Position numbers and translations under genes: made by a program. Positions 9,771 through 21,997 of a DNA stretch of 64,000 bases are shown here, piece after piece. The stretch comes from Cichorium intybus (taxonomy: Eukaryota; Streptophyta; Magnoliopsida; Asterales; Asteraceae), in contig CM042016.1 in assembly GCA_023525715.1 (NCBI GenBank), positions 80,149,382-80,213,381 on the forward strand, in the 5' to 3' direction. The notes under the pieces were generated by a model. The model did no database searches. It saw only the letters and a program-made list of their open reading frames with translations, and had not been told where the DNA came from. Within the stretch, counting starts at the first letter, position 1, and the number at the start of each line of letters is the position of its first letter.

Positions 9771-12700
9771 CTATATCATGTGAAAGGCTTTGGTCAGTTC
9801 CTTTCTTATTGCAATCCACCACTTCAGATGAGCAACCACCTCTTTCTTTGCTTCTTCCGAATTCTCATTGTTCACTTCAACCCTTGTTATCATTCCTTCA
9901 ATGAACGTTGTTGGAAACTTCTCCTTTTCGTCCATATCAAAGAACAATTTCTTTAAGGCTCCATTCTTCATCAATCTCTCCTTGTAAACTACTCCCCATG
10001 GGTTTTGCAAAATTTTTCCATCACTGTATTTGCTTATTCCAGCAAGCTCTTTATTGGCAGCAGATACATTATCATTAAATAACTTCGCAATCTCAAAATC
10101 ATAATTTGAGAAATTTCTGAGATACGCACCCACGAACCTTCCTATAAGCTTTTAACTTCGAGTAAGAGCTACCTTCTTGGATATCTTCGTTTGATTTAAG
10201 CTGTAGAAGTGTTCTACCAAAACAATGAAGTCATTTGGGCTCATTAATGGAAAATCTGCTACTGTTAACTTGCTTTCAACTTTTTGTTCACCTCTTCGTA
10301 TATGGTAGGTGAAATTTTGATAAACACCTTCGAAGAGTGTACCCATTTCAATTCGATATATCCCAACAATCTTTGAAGAAGACCATACCTCAGTTTGATC
10401 AGCGGCCAAGTTCACATGAAATCTGGCTTTTTGCTCCTGGAACTTTCTTTTGTCTTTGGGGTCAAACTCAAGGTTGAAAATGTTTATCGCGAACAATTTC
10501 AGATTGAATGGAATGTCTAATTGTAGTTCAGTTGAATTTTCAGTCTCATAGTACACAAGAGGCACTCTATCAAACATTTCTATTGCTGGGAAGGAAATGG
10601 TCATTATTGTTTCATATGTCCAGATTTTGTTGACTGGACCCAAGATTGCACTCTTTCCCATCCGATCTCTTGATATTGAATACAAATGCCTTAACTTTTC
10701 ATATTCCTCGGACTTTTGTTTCTTCTGTTTTGCTTTTGATAACTCTTGCACGATCTTCTTTCCCTTATCAACAGAAGGACCTGCCCCAGGAGGTACTTGT
10801 GAACTTGTAGTTATTGTTGATGAGACAAAAGGTGCAGAACCCTGTCCGATTTTGATTCCACTGGTGAATCGTTTAATCAGGCTAGAAGTGGATCCGGTTG
10901 TAATCGGAGTTGTTGTAGAGACAGTTCTGTATAATGTAGCTGAGGTAAAGCCAAAAAGCGGCTTTGTTGCTTGTGCTATTGTGGTGGTTGAAGTTTGAGT
11001 AAGTGGTGCGAGGGTTGTAATTGTTGTTGTTGGTACGAAGGTGTTTGTGGTTTGTCTTCTGGTTGGTCGAGAACCTTCTCCCCCTTGTGACGAAGGCACG
11101 GAGGGCTTCGGAGCACCAGGTAACCGACTGACCAGTGAGAGTAATGGTGCAATATCCTTTCGGATAGAGTCAGTTGTTTGAGACACCAAGTTTTTCATTT
11201 GTTGTTGAGTGATGTTGTTTGCTTGTTTGTACGCGTGGAACTCATGCACCATTGGTTCGTACTCAGCAATTTTCTTTTTTGCAGCATCGAGATCCGTCCG
11301 CAAGCTTGTTAGTTGAACATCAAACTCCTCAGCGCTTCGTTTGGAAAGGGTGTCAACCGAAGTGGTCAATGAAGTAAGCTTAGCTTGGACTTCGGTGTGT
11401 GCAGAATTGAGGTTCGTGAGGACGTCTTTGAGCTTTTCATTTTGCTGATCCTGGAGATGCTGAGTTTTGTCTTCCAACAGCTTTTCAACATTTTTGCATC
11501 GTAGGTCAATTTTTTCCAAGACATTTCTTGTCATCTATTTAACATCGTTTTCAACTAGTTTTACCGCTTCATCAATTTTCGTTTGACCTTTCCCAGTGAT
11601 TGATTCCTCAAAGGAGGTAAGTGAATTCACCAGGACATCAGTGGTAACCGCTGACCCTTTCTCTGAAGTGTAAGTGGTCTGGGCTTGGATCAGAATATTT
11701 AGTTTCGCATTGAGTTGTCGAAACTGTTTCATGGATACGAGGCTGGTGTCTGGTTCATCATCATCTTCATCCTGGATATTGATTGGTGCTGTCTCAAAAT
11801 AATCTTCCCCTTGTTTATCAGTTTCATGGGAGGAAGGTGAATCGGCTAGATCATCCATGAAGAAAGAATGTAATGGAGGAGGAACTACGATTGTTGTTGT
11901 GAAGATGGATGTGGTGTTTGTTTGCGATGGAGATTGTGGATTTTTGCCAATCTGATCATCTGATGTGAGATGTGCGTCCACATTAGATGTGTTAACAGAG
12001 GTCTCAACATGACTTGTCTCCACATTAGATGTTTCAACAGAGGTCATATGTGTAGTTACCATCGGATTTTCAGTTGTAGTAAGAAATGTAGTTTCAGGCG
12101 GTACCGTAGAAGTTGTTGTTCCGGTTGGGGATGGAGGAATGTGGGTATCCTCCTGATGCGTGTGTTCGTCACCGCCTTCTTCGTCTTCTTCTTCTTCTTC
12201 TTCGGATCGAGGAGTGGATGGTCTGGAAGATTGTGTAGGTTTCTTCTTTGATGGTTTAACAGCATGAGTCTTCTTCCTTGTTCGTGTCTTCTTTGCTGGG
12301 ACTTCGGATGGATCTGCTTGTCCCTTGCGTTTGCCACCCTTGGCTTTGGGATGTTCGGATTCTATGACCCTTGTGAAGACTCGGAGGGGTGCAGGTGTGG
12401 TTATCGTCTTGCGATATTCGATCAAGGTTAGATTATCATCAGGGACCTTGCACAACATCGCCTCAGGAATCTAAGCAATAAATTCTATCGTCCGAAGAGG
12501 AACTCGAGGGTATTTGGACTTGACTGAAATCGTGGACGGGCAGGTCCGAAGGCACTGGTACCTTCTCATGGGCATAAACGGCTTGGACAATAACTGCCCA
12601 AAAATGTGTGGATGCTATATCTGTGGCCCTCTTTGCATGATTCAGATATGTGGTAAAATCGGTCCAAAGGATTGAGGCATAATCCACAGGTACATTGTAA

Positions 12701-13250
12701 TAAATACCATAGTGGAGTTGAAGAAACGTGTGGGCAGCCGAATCGAGGCCTGAAGTCCTGCCAGAGAGACTTCGTAGAATGATACTGAAGAAATATCCCC
12801 AGACTGAGGGCAGTTTGTTCTTTTTGAAAGAACTCATGGTGTGTGTGACTGGAGTGTGCCCCATCTCGTTCAGCATATTGAGGATTTCCGACTGAAAGTC
12901 CATCTGAAACCGTCCAGTCACTGGAAGGTGAAGGATTTTTGCGAATTGCTCCTTCTTGACGTTGATCGTTTCTTGGTTTCATTGGCAGTGACAATTTCAA
13001 ATGACACAGATTGACCATCTGCATTTAGACGTGCAGTGTGGTGTGCCCTGTTTACCAAGATCTTTGGAACGTTGGCAATTGCAGTCATGGCATGTGCAAT
13101 AGGCAAGTATTGCAGACATACCACCAGCATCGCCATTGTTGTCGACTAAGCTTCAGGATCAAGGTTTGCTACATGGTTGGCAGACATGGGGTTAAGGTCC
13201 GGAACTGAATCAGCTTCTCCGGCAGTGAAGGAAATATCATCGGTGGCCAT
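9771..13250 (-). pseudogene. Element A accessory 3' ORF (env-position ORF of Sirevirus-like elements)
   Basis: About 1,160 codons from ATG 13250 (MATDDISFTAGEADS) to 9771. The N-terminal globular part includes FKKNKLPSVWGYFFSI and SGRTSGLDSA. It is followed by a basic NLS-like block (AKKTRTRKKTHAVKPSKKK, near 12280), an acidic E-run, Thr/Val-rich repeats (VETSNVETSHVETS), a coiled coil (near 11530-11250), and a C-terminal domain (LQLDIPFNLKLFAINIF onward, to 9771). The same order and motifs occur in element D. I see no signal peptide or membrane segment, so an envelope role is not supported. Breaks: a stop at about 13143, frameshifts near 12970 and 12500, TAG at 12471-12473, TAG at 11535-11537, and a stop at 10152. 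Function unknown. Confidence 0.75.
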
Positions 13251-13346
13251 TGGAATCGCTTGAGAGTTATGAGGGTTTGGAAATATTTGATAGTTGTAGT
13301 TGCAGGGAGGAAGGAAACGGAAGGGATGAATGAAGGGTTTGTTTGG

Positions 13347-13354
13347 TTTATATA
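13347..13354 (-). promoter_or_regulatory. Internal TATA box in front of the accessory ORF of A
   Basis: On the minus strand TATATAAACC starts 104 nt before the ATG at 13250, followed by a C/T-rich plant-like leader. GCATTAAATGCAC lies just upstream. Element D has TATATAAACC at 39552 and GCATTTAATG upstream of its own copy of the ORF. Shared position and sequence suggest a real internal promoter. Confidence 0.65.
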
Positions 13355-13385
13355 CTGGAGTGATGAGTGGAGACAGAATGTGCAT

Positions 13386-15001
13386 TTAATGCGCGTGTTT
13401 GAATGGTCGAATACGGTGTTGCCACGTCATCTGTAAGTTGAGGGGACATTCCCTTTTTATCGTTGTGACAGCGGCACCATCCCAAGTAACCGTTGTACTT
13501 GATGCTCATTGGTTCCTGCATATCCCAACGTAAAACAATAATCAAAGATATCCTAGAAATCTCGCTGAATCACAACTGATATTATGACGATTAGTTACCG
13601 TAATAAGTTGAATTAAATAAGGAGAAAAAAATATTTTTGGTGCTTTTGAATTCTAGATTGTACAACCGAAGTCTGCTCATATTGTTGTTATGCGGTTCAT
13701 CCGAAGTGATAACACAAAGATTCATTAAGTATTCGAAAAGTATGTTGTTTGGGTTAGTTCAGTGGATGAGAGCTGAGTATTCTAGGAAGTCCTGTTGACA
13801 TATACATATTCGTACAAGATTAATGTAGTGTGCATTCATGGGTATAGCTGAACCCAATGTGATTATTCCTGCTTCGCTCGTATGTAAACATAGTTTGCTC
13901 TGTCAATTATCCAATTATCACAAGGAGTTACCTTAGATGACATATACTGATAGGAATTAGTACGCTTCTTAGTTTCTGTGTTTAAATTGGATTTTGAAAA
14001 AAATTTATCTCGTTTCACCGGATGGAGTATTTGGACACGCCTTTCGGATAACAAGCCTTTGAAATTTGTGCACTATCCCACCCATTTTACTGAAGACGGG
14101 TTACTGAGATGTTCACACTCCCAACCTGGTTCTCAACTGTGTCACAGGAGATCCTGATTTGTGCATTGAAGTCAGGGAGTACGCCTTGATCGTTTCGTAT
14201 ATAGCTGCTTGTGGTGTTGCTTCTTTAGTGTATCCGAAGGTAAGCTTGAAGTATGTCTGAAGTGTTTTTCTTACTTTTTCTTTTTCTTAAGTACATCACC
14301 GAGTCTATGCTCTCCTTATTTTAGCTTATTCTTTTTGGAAAATAGGTCAAGAGAGGCATTTTGAATCTCATTGTTAGATTATTAGAAATTGGAATTCCTT
14401 TTTATCAGTAAATGTCAAAGGGTTACAACCTTGCAATACTTGGGATTTTTTGTGAAAAAGACTAAGTCCTTTTCATTAGTTTTGTGCTAATGCGAAGGAA
14501 GAACCAGTGAGTGCAAGTAAGACATGAGGAGTACATGTAGGCTTGGGCGAAGTGTGGACGTGTCAAGAGGTCTTTAACCATGATCAGGTCATCCGAAGTA
14601 TTACCAATGTTTCAATGCGAGTCCCAAATATCCCTTAGTGCAATGAGATATGCTCAACAGACTCTAAAAACCCTGTTTTGTCCGTTTAATTTGGTATGTC
14701 ATGTTGGCAAGATTCGTTTTCGGATGGAAAGGGCATGAACAACGTTATATGCAGAAGCCAGTGTCATCAGAAGTGAGCCGAAGCGTTGGATGTGAATGGT
14801 GTCGTAAAACTATCGTAAAGTTTTCCAGTAATGAACAGAACGGAACCGAAGGTTCGGTTATGAATAGTTACGCTTGTGATGACAACTAAAGGAACTATAA
14901 ATCAAACTTCGTGGATAAAAAACAGAAGAAAAAAACGTAAACCTAGTTTAAACTTAAGAAAAAAAAATTACAGAGATAGTTGGGTATAGGTACTTAGCTG
15001 A
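13386..15001 (-). other. Noncoding spacer of A between pol and accessory ORF
   Basis: 1.6 kb without a convincing ORF. Words of the type TTCGGA/TCCGAA recur, as in the LTRs of A and B. The corresponding spacer of element D is 37664-39551. Confidence 0.5.
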
Positions 15002-18000
15002 TTAGGTATTTGGAACGGCAGATGACTTAAGCATGCCTAGCCCATGGATGATTCTTGAAAAGGCTTTCTCATCAAGAGCTTTGGTGAAGATGTCTACTAG
15101 CTGATCATTCGTATGAACAAAATGAACCTCAATGTTCCCTTCTTCGACATGACTTTTAATGAAGTGATATCGTAGGGAAATGTGTTTTGTCTTTGAGTGT
15201 TGAACCGGATTGTGACAAATTCGTATAGCACTTTGTGAGTCACAGAACAATGAAATTTTCCTCATGTGAATTGCATAATCACGTAGTTGGCTTTGGATCC
15301 AAATCATCTTAGAAGTGCATGCAGCTGCGGCTATATATTCAGCTTTGGTTGTGGAGATGGAAACACAGGTCTGTTTCTTCGATTGCCAGCTTATGAGCTT
15401 GCGATCTAGAAACTGACATCCACCCGAAGTGCTTTTGCGATCAACTGCACATCCTCCTAAATCAGCATCGGAGTAGGCTTGTAGAAAGAAGCCTGAGTTG
15501 GGTTCTCGAGGATTCGACTGGTATCTTGCGTAATTGCATACTGAAAACATGATGTCTGGTCGACTTGCAGTCAAGTATAGGAGAGACCCAATCATGCTTC
15601 TATAAACTTTTTGATAAACCGCAGGTTTGTCAGGTGAAGGTGTGAGTCGTGTACCAGCAGCCATAGGAACCTTCGCATTGGAGCAGTTCTTCATTCTAAA
15701 TTTCTCCAACAGGCTTCGTGTGTATTTTTCTTGATTTATAAAGATGCCTTCGGAGGTTTGCTTGACTTGTAATACGAGAAAGAATTTTATCTTCCCTATC
15801 ATACTCATTTGAAATTTACTTTTCATCAAGGTTTCGAATTCTTTTGAAAGAGTAGGGTCTGTTGATCCGAAGATGATATCATCTACGTAGATTTGCACTA
15901 ACATGAGATGATTACCAACTTTCTTTCGAAATAGTGTTGGATCAACAGAGCCTTGTTTGAAGTTTGATTGTTTCAAAAACCGAGTTAAAGTTTCGTACCA
16001 GGCTCGTGGTGCTTGCTTTAACCCATAGACGGCTTTGTCAAGGATATAACAGTGATTTGGAAGTTTTTCATTTATAAAGTCAGGTGGTTGTTCCACATAT
16101 ACTGTTTCCTCGAGTTCCCCGTTTAAAAATGCGCATTTGACATCCATTTGAAAAACATCGAAGTTTTTATGAGCAGCAAAAGCTAAGAAGATTCGGACGG
16201 ACTCGAGTCTTGCAACAGGAGCGAAGGTTTCATCATAATCGATTCCTTCCTATTGACAATACCCTTTGACAACTAGTCTAGCTTTGTTTCGTACAGTGTT
16301 ACCTTCTGTCTCAAGTTTATTTCGAAAAACCCATTTTAGACCAACTACAGAGGAGTTAGCAGGTTTAGGAATTAAGCGCCACACTTTATTTCTTTCAAAT
16401 TTGGCTAACTCACTCTGCATAGCCTCCACCCAATCAGAGTGTTGAAAATCTTCTTTCACATTTTTTGGTTCATTTTTGGAAATAAAAACATTGAACATGC
16501 AAAAATCAGATCGTTTATTCAGTTCATGCTGTTTTTCTTTGAGTTGGGATCGAGTAAGTACATTTTCATCTAGATTGCCAATTACCTGAGTCTTCGGAAG
16601 ATCACGTGTCCATTTTTCAAGAGGTGGGTAGGCTGGATCACATTCTGGTAATGTTTCACCGTGCACCTCTTCAGTATCAGATGGATATTCCGAAGATGAT
16701 TAATTGTCTTTAGGTATCTCATCAGGAATTGGTTGCTCACACTCAACCGAAGCAGGCTTGACAGATGACTCCCCCTCAACTGAAGTGGGCTTGTCAGATG
16801 ACTCCCCTCAACCAAAGCGGGCATGTCAGATGACTCCCCCTCAGGATGAGATGCGGGTGGTTCAGTTGAGTGAGCATGCGTCATATTAGAGGTAGTCGAT
16901 TTTGATGAGTTCTTCTCAACTGAAGGATCCTTTTGGTTGGATTTGTCACACACCCCCTCAACTGAGGGAGCGCCTTGCAATGTAGATCCTGACTCCCCCT
17001 TAACCGAAGTATCTTTTTGAGGTGATGGTTATTTTGCGAATTGACCATCGGCGAGTTTGGTGTTTTCTGGTACATTATTGTCCTTTGTATTTATTTCAGC
17101 ATGGATTGCACGGTCAGGTTCATCGAATAAAAATGAAAAATCAAGATTGAAAGATTCCAGTGGAGTAACATCGGTTTGAGTTTCTGGAAAGATGGACGAT
17201 CGAGGAAATTATGTGTTGGATTTCTTGATATAGTGATCATCAAACGTTAGATTAAACGTCCCTTCGATCTCCATGTTGTCTTGTTTAAAACGCGATAAGC
17301 CTTCGCAGAGTGGGAGTAACCCAGGAAAACTCCATCATCGGATTTAGACTCAAATTTGGTAGTACCAGGTTTGTGTTTCATTATAAAGCATCGGCATCCG
17401 AAAACATGGAAGAATTTAACGTTTGGTTTCCTTTTGTTTATGACTTCATATGGAGTTATATTGAATCTCCTGTGTATAAAGGATCGATTTTGACTGAAGC
17501 AAGCAGTTGCAACTGCTTCAGCCCAGAAGTACATCGGAAGATTCGCATAGTCAAGCTTGGTACGAGCGGCTTCGCATAAGGATCTATTTCTTCGTTCAAC
17601 CACACCGTTTTGCTGAGGAGTCTATAGGGCTGAAAAATTATGAGCGATGCCCTTTTCCTTCAGATATAGGTCAATTGTTTGATTTTTGAATTTAGTGTCA
17701 TTGTCACTACATATTTCTCGTACTTGTTTCTTGAGATGAAGTTCGATTTGCTTGAGGAAGGCTATAAGCTCTGCAGGTGTGTCGGACTTTTGTCATAGAA
17801 ATATGACCCAAGTGAATCGTGAAAAATCATCCACAATAACTAAGATGTATTTCTTTCCTCCAAGTGATTCAACCAAAGATGGACCACAAAGGTCGATGTG
17901 GAGCAGCTCAAGTGGTTCGGTGATCTTAGAGTCTATTGTTATCGGATGAGCTTGACGTTTCTGTTTACCATGCTCGCATGCAGCACACAAATTATCATTA

Positions 18001-18510
18001 TCAAATTTTAACGTAGGCATTCCTCTGACTAGATCGAGTGCAACAAGCTTGTTGATATTTTTGAAGTTCAGATGAGATAGTCGTCTATGCCATAACCAGC
18101 TCATATCCGAAGGAGCTTTTGAAAGTAAGCATATTGAAGGGGCTCCTACGATAGGCTTCATATCAAGTGGGAACATTTCACCTTTTCTCCTTGATTTTAA
18201 GAGAACCTCCTTGGTCTTTTTCTTTTTGATGATGCTTCCATTTTCATCAAATGTGACTTTTAGACCAGTTCCCACCACTAGTTGAGAAACACTAACCAGA
18301 TTGTGCTTGGGTCCTTCTACATAAGCAACTCGGTTGATTGTAAATTTCCCATTTCTAATTTTCCCATATCCTATGATCGGACAAGTTTCGTTGTTTCCAA
18401 ACTTAACATCTACTCCATATTCTAAGGTTATGAAATCCCATAAGTACTCTATCCTCCCCGTCATGTGTCGTGAGCAGCCACTGTCGATATACCATTCTTT
18501 GTCATACTAC
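15002..18510 (-). pseudogene. Element A pol: protease, integrase, RT, RNase H
   Basis: The minus-strand order is as follows. Protease (WYIDSGCSRHMTG, about 18495-18460). Integrase zinc region (HRRLSHLNF...CAACEHGK) and core (HIDLCGPSLVESLGGKKY, then TPQQNGVVERRNRS). A linker with minisatellite and G-runs (16738-17003). RT from WRLIPKPANSSVVGLKWVFR through YVDDIIFGS (about 15897-15870). RNase H (LQAYSDADLGGCAVDRKST) to TAA-terminated end 15002. In-frame stops: TGA 17793-17795 (Trp position), TAG 17622-17624 (Tyr of YTPQQNG), TAG 16250-16252 (Gln). Further frame breaks lie in the linker (16670-17250). Catalytic motifs are otherwise conserved, so the copy died recently. Confidence 0.9.
16738..17003 (-). 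repeat. Pol-linker minisatellite with PPT-like G-runs (element A)
   Basis: A unit of about 40 bp (CAGATGACTCCCCCTCAAC on plus) is imperfectly repeated three times, with two further variants. On the minus strand each unit gives a G-run like TTGAGGGGGAGT: positions 16768-16779, 16801-16811, 16833-16843, 16951-16961, 16992-17003. Similar runs sit at the same place in elements B and C. Confidence 0.7.
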
Positions 18511-19059
18511 TCATCGATCATTACCTACAAATCAGAGAGAGATTTCAGGTACCCAACATGGCTTGGGTCCCTACGGGTAAGTATTCGGATCATAGAGCCA
18601 GGAGGCGACCATATCCTCCTTTTTGGTACCAGAAGTTGAAGCAATGTTAATTGAAGAGGTTGATTTGGTTTTTGCTATCCATTTTAAAACTTGTTTTGAT
18701 TTTTGTTCTTTTGGTTTTGAATTCGATAATGGATTCGGTTTTACAGGAACCCATTTTTTTTTGAAAATAGAGTGTTACCAAATGAAGTACTACATTTGGT
18801 GGATTCGCATAGCCATTCTTCATAAGCAATATTAAAATCTTGAATTGTTAAGATTTTATTTTTGAACAGATCTATGTTCTTGTCTAGCCAAACATGAAAC
18901 GTGTCCACGAGGTTGCTTCCTTTGGTAAAATTTTACAAAAACAATCTTTTGAGTTTTCTTCGAAGAGTTGTTGATTAAGATCGATTTTTGTTGTTTTTAA
19001 AAAGCCTTCTTTTTGTTTTGAGAATCTCGATAGTTTTTCCTTCGTCTGTTGTCATAAAA
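18511..19059 (-). other. Gag-pol junction of element A
   Basis: Lysine- and asparagine-rich coding remnants in broken frames link gag (stop at 19060-19062) to the protease. No single frame crosses it. Confidence 0.4.
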
Positions 19060-21429
19060 TTATTTGTGTTTTTCGACAGAGGTTTGATTTTGATTTTTAC
19101 ATGATGCGAAGTTTCTTGTATTTGAAGAATTTCGATCATGTCGATTGTTGGAAAGACTGCGATTGTTTGAATAACTTCGGTTGTTTGAAAAACTTCGGTT
19201 ATGTGAAAAATTTTGATCACGTCCGAAGGTGTTCTTCATCTGATGCATTTCTTGTTTTCTTTTATTAACTTTAAGTTCTTTTTCATCATTTAAAGTATTT
19301 TCTAGCATTTTATCAGATAAGAAAAAACCTTCGGATGTGACATTCGCATTATCTTCTTTTATAAGTGAGTTAAGTTCGCAACTGACTTCCATTGACACAC
19401 CTTGTTTAATAAAAACATTGTTTTTGAAGTTAGCAACCTTAGGATACGTACATGCCAGTTCGACAAGCCTTTTACTTTTATCACCCCTGTACTTTGAATA
19501 GCTATCCGAAGTGTTCAGAATTTGAAATGATTTAATCTTATTATATGAAGAATCCTGTGGGATTTTAGTAGAGCTTATGTTGTCTTCTTTAGTTGTACTA
19601 GATCCAGATTTACTTAAAGAACAGACTGTGGAAGTAGTTTGTTTTATTAAATCACTACAGTCTATTTGTTCAATGTCTGAATCAGTATCATCATCAGAAG
19701 CATTAATTGCATTCTCAGAATTAATTTTTATTGCTTGAGGAATTGCAGGTAGAGATTTGTCCATTACTTTTAACAGATCATTAGGGCTTAAAAACTTTTC
19801 AAACGGTACAACACCATGAGCATAAGTTGGATTTGGTATTTCAATTGAAGAAACTATAGATTCGCATTCATATGAAAGTGAATCTACATCTTTTAACTTG
19901 AACTCAATGAAAGGTAATAAATTTTTGTGATGATCCAAAGTAATATCCGAAGAGTGATAAATACGTGTTATAAATGCATATAATCTTTTCACAGTTTCAC
20001 AAAAAATATTCCTTTGTTTTAATAATAATTCATTGTTTTATACATATTGTTCCCTACTTTCTTCTAATATGTCTATTCTAAGTTGAGTCTTCTCTAGTGC
20101 CCCACGCAATCCTTCAAGCTTTCCTTTAAGCGAAATTACTTCCTCCTTGGCCTGACACGCATCACTATTTGCTGAAACAAGTAGTTGATTCATATGCAGA
20201 CAGTCAGAAGTAATTTCATTAAGGTCATTAATAAAGAGATCTTCAGGAACATTAAAGTTTTGAAGTAAAAGAGATACCTGTTCTGGAATTGTAAGGCGAG
20301 CATTGGATGAAAAGTTTGTTCCTTGTGCCATAAGACAGACACCAGTGATCTTAGTTTCCTTTTCTTCATCTGAATTCTCATCATCGGACCATATTCCATG
20401 TCTAGTGTGAGCAGCGAACATTGCCCCATGAGATGGTTTATGAATTTCATCATCATCAAAACCAGAAGACCAAATCTGGTAGGTGCCATCACCACTATTT
20501 GGAGCAACAAGTGACAAGCTTTGGGTCTTCGCCCGAACCTCTTCCAGTTTCTTCGTATAGTATGCTTCGTCTTTGACTCTCTCCTTTTTCTCATTGGCCT
20601 TCCTCCTCATGCAATCTTTTGCTAGATGATTCTTCCCAAAGCAGTAATTGCAGTCGTATCCAGAGTCACCCAACAGCTTCTTTTCAGGCTGAGGTGTTGT
20701 TTCAGTCTTTGGTTTAGAGTTTTCAGCCGGTTTGGTTAGCTGTTTTCCATTGTTAGAGTTTCGATTGAAGTTGATTTTGTTTAGTTGTCTTTTCTGAAAG
20801 AACTTGTTCTTGTTGGAGTATAGTGCCTTGGTATCATTTTCCTCATCATCTTCACCTTCATCATCAGCTTCGTTTATATCATCAGATTCTGTTTTCGAGA
20901 CTCCATGTTTCTCCAGTTCATAGAAAATGTCAGTAAATCTTTCAAACGTCTGATCAATCTTTTCATTATCCAATTGTTTGAAATTGCTGAAATCGGCCAG
21001 AATATTGTTGACTTTGCTTTTCTTCATTACATCACTGCCTTTGTATCGCATCTTCAGTCTGTCCCAAATTTCTTTAGCAGACTTGGACCCTCGGATTAGA
21101 TTGAATGCTACAGGAGGCAGACCGCTCTTTAGTTCTCGCATGCACCGTTTATCATTCTTGATCTTCCTTTTTTTCGCAGCAATAGTGGCTTCAGTATCGA
21201 CAGGAGGAGTAACAGTTTCTCCTGATTTAGCAGCAAACCTGGTCTGGACATTAGCAGTGAATGTTCCATCCTTTAGGGATCTCAGAATATCTTCATCGAT
21301 GCCTGATAAGTGATCCTCCATTCGATCAGCCCATTGATCGTAATGTTCAGGAATTAGCATGGGTGTCTTGTTGTTGGAACCAAGTAGGGCGGCGTAGTTC
21401 ATCACGGCGTTGTTCGCGTTGTAGGCCAT
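19060..21429 (-). pseudogene. Element A gag
   Basis: Starts at ATG 21429 (MAYNANNAVMNYAALLGS). The retrotransposon gag domain (YDQWADRMEDHLSGIDED; IWDRLKMRYKGSDVMKK) fills roughly the first 200 residues. One CCHC zinc knuckle (CNYCFGKNHLAKDC, residues about 259-272) follows. Then come a long acidic/coiled-coil tail and an NNRS-rich repeat (SFSNNRSYSNNRSLSNNR, about 19200-19110), probably RNA-binding. TAA at 20038-20040 interrupts the frame, which then continues without shift to 19060. Gag packages the element RNA in cytoplasmic particles. The extended C-terminal half is typical of Sirevirus-like elements. Confidence 0.85.
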
Positions 21430-21568
21430 TGAAAAATTAGATCGTTGCCGAAAAATTATCAAGATTAAAATTCTCTAAAACACGGAAGTGCAGATTCAAG
21501 AACAATTTGAATCTATGAATCAAAGAAAATAGATTTTTAATCTTAATATCAGATCAGCAAACAACCCG

Positions 21569-21580
21569 CTCTGATACCAC
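21569..21580 (-). promoter_or_regulatory. Primer binding site of element A (initiator tRNA-Met)
   Basis: The minus strand reads TGGTATCAGAGC two bases after the 5' LTR end, the standard complement of plant initiator tRNA-Met. Confidence 0.9.
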
Positions 21581-21581
21581 T

Positions 21582-21997
21582 TGTAAGATTAAAATATCAA
21601 TGCAAACAACGAGAACACAAGTATGTGAATATTCAAGCAGTCGAATGATTATATTCAATGTAAAAAGATAGTGCTCCAAATCTTTATGATGAGCAACTAT
21701 TAAGAACGTTACAAAGAATAAAGCGACTGTGTAAAGTACGTGCTAAACATCTAGGGCTAAGAGTGTTTTTATACTAGGATCTAATTGGATAAACACCTAA
21801 TCCAATTAGTTACAGATTAGGATAAAGCTCTATACATTATCTATAACAAAAGATAAGTACGACAGTCTTCAGATAAGCATGTAGACTTCGTATCTTTAGC
21901 TGCTTCGTATTAACCTCTCACTTCGTATACTCTTCAATTTCGGACAGGAACAAATGTACTTCGGATAACAAATTTCATCACAATTAGAGTCCTAACA
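21582..21997 (-). repeat. 5' LTR of element A
   Basis: 416 bp, the same length as the other LTR. It is followed by TSD CGTAT at 21998-22002. Confidence 0.95.

Larger units (their letters stand above)
9316..21997 (-). mobile_element. Full-length Ty1/copia element A (Sirevirus-like) with extra 3' ORF
   Basis: The element is 12,682 bp. It has two 416-bp LTRs (9316-9731 and 21582-21997), TG...CA ends, 5-bp TSD CGTAT, a tRNA-Met PBS and a PPT. On the minus strand the order is gag, protease, integrase, RT, RNase H, spacer, accessory ORF. The large coiled-coil/zinc-knuckle gag plus the accessory ORF after pol fit the Sirevirus (SIRE/Maximus) lineage; that assignment is by architecture. All coding regions carry stops. 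Confidence 0.9.

Noticed and set aside
10597..10998. Plus-strand ORF of 133 codons with Val-rich segments
   Set aside because: Shadow of the minus-strand accessory ORF of A, with no start context or homology of its own.
11970..12251. Plus-strand ORF with a Phe run
   Set aside because: It is the reverse of the Lys/Glu-rich part of the A accessory ORF; the Phe run mirrors GAA/AAG repeats.
9771..13250. Calling the accessory ORF an envelope gene
   Set aside because: No signal peptide, membrane segment or cleavage motif is visible in A or D.
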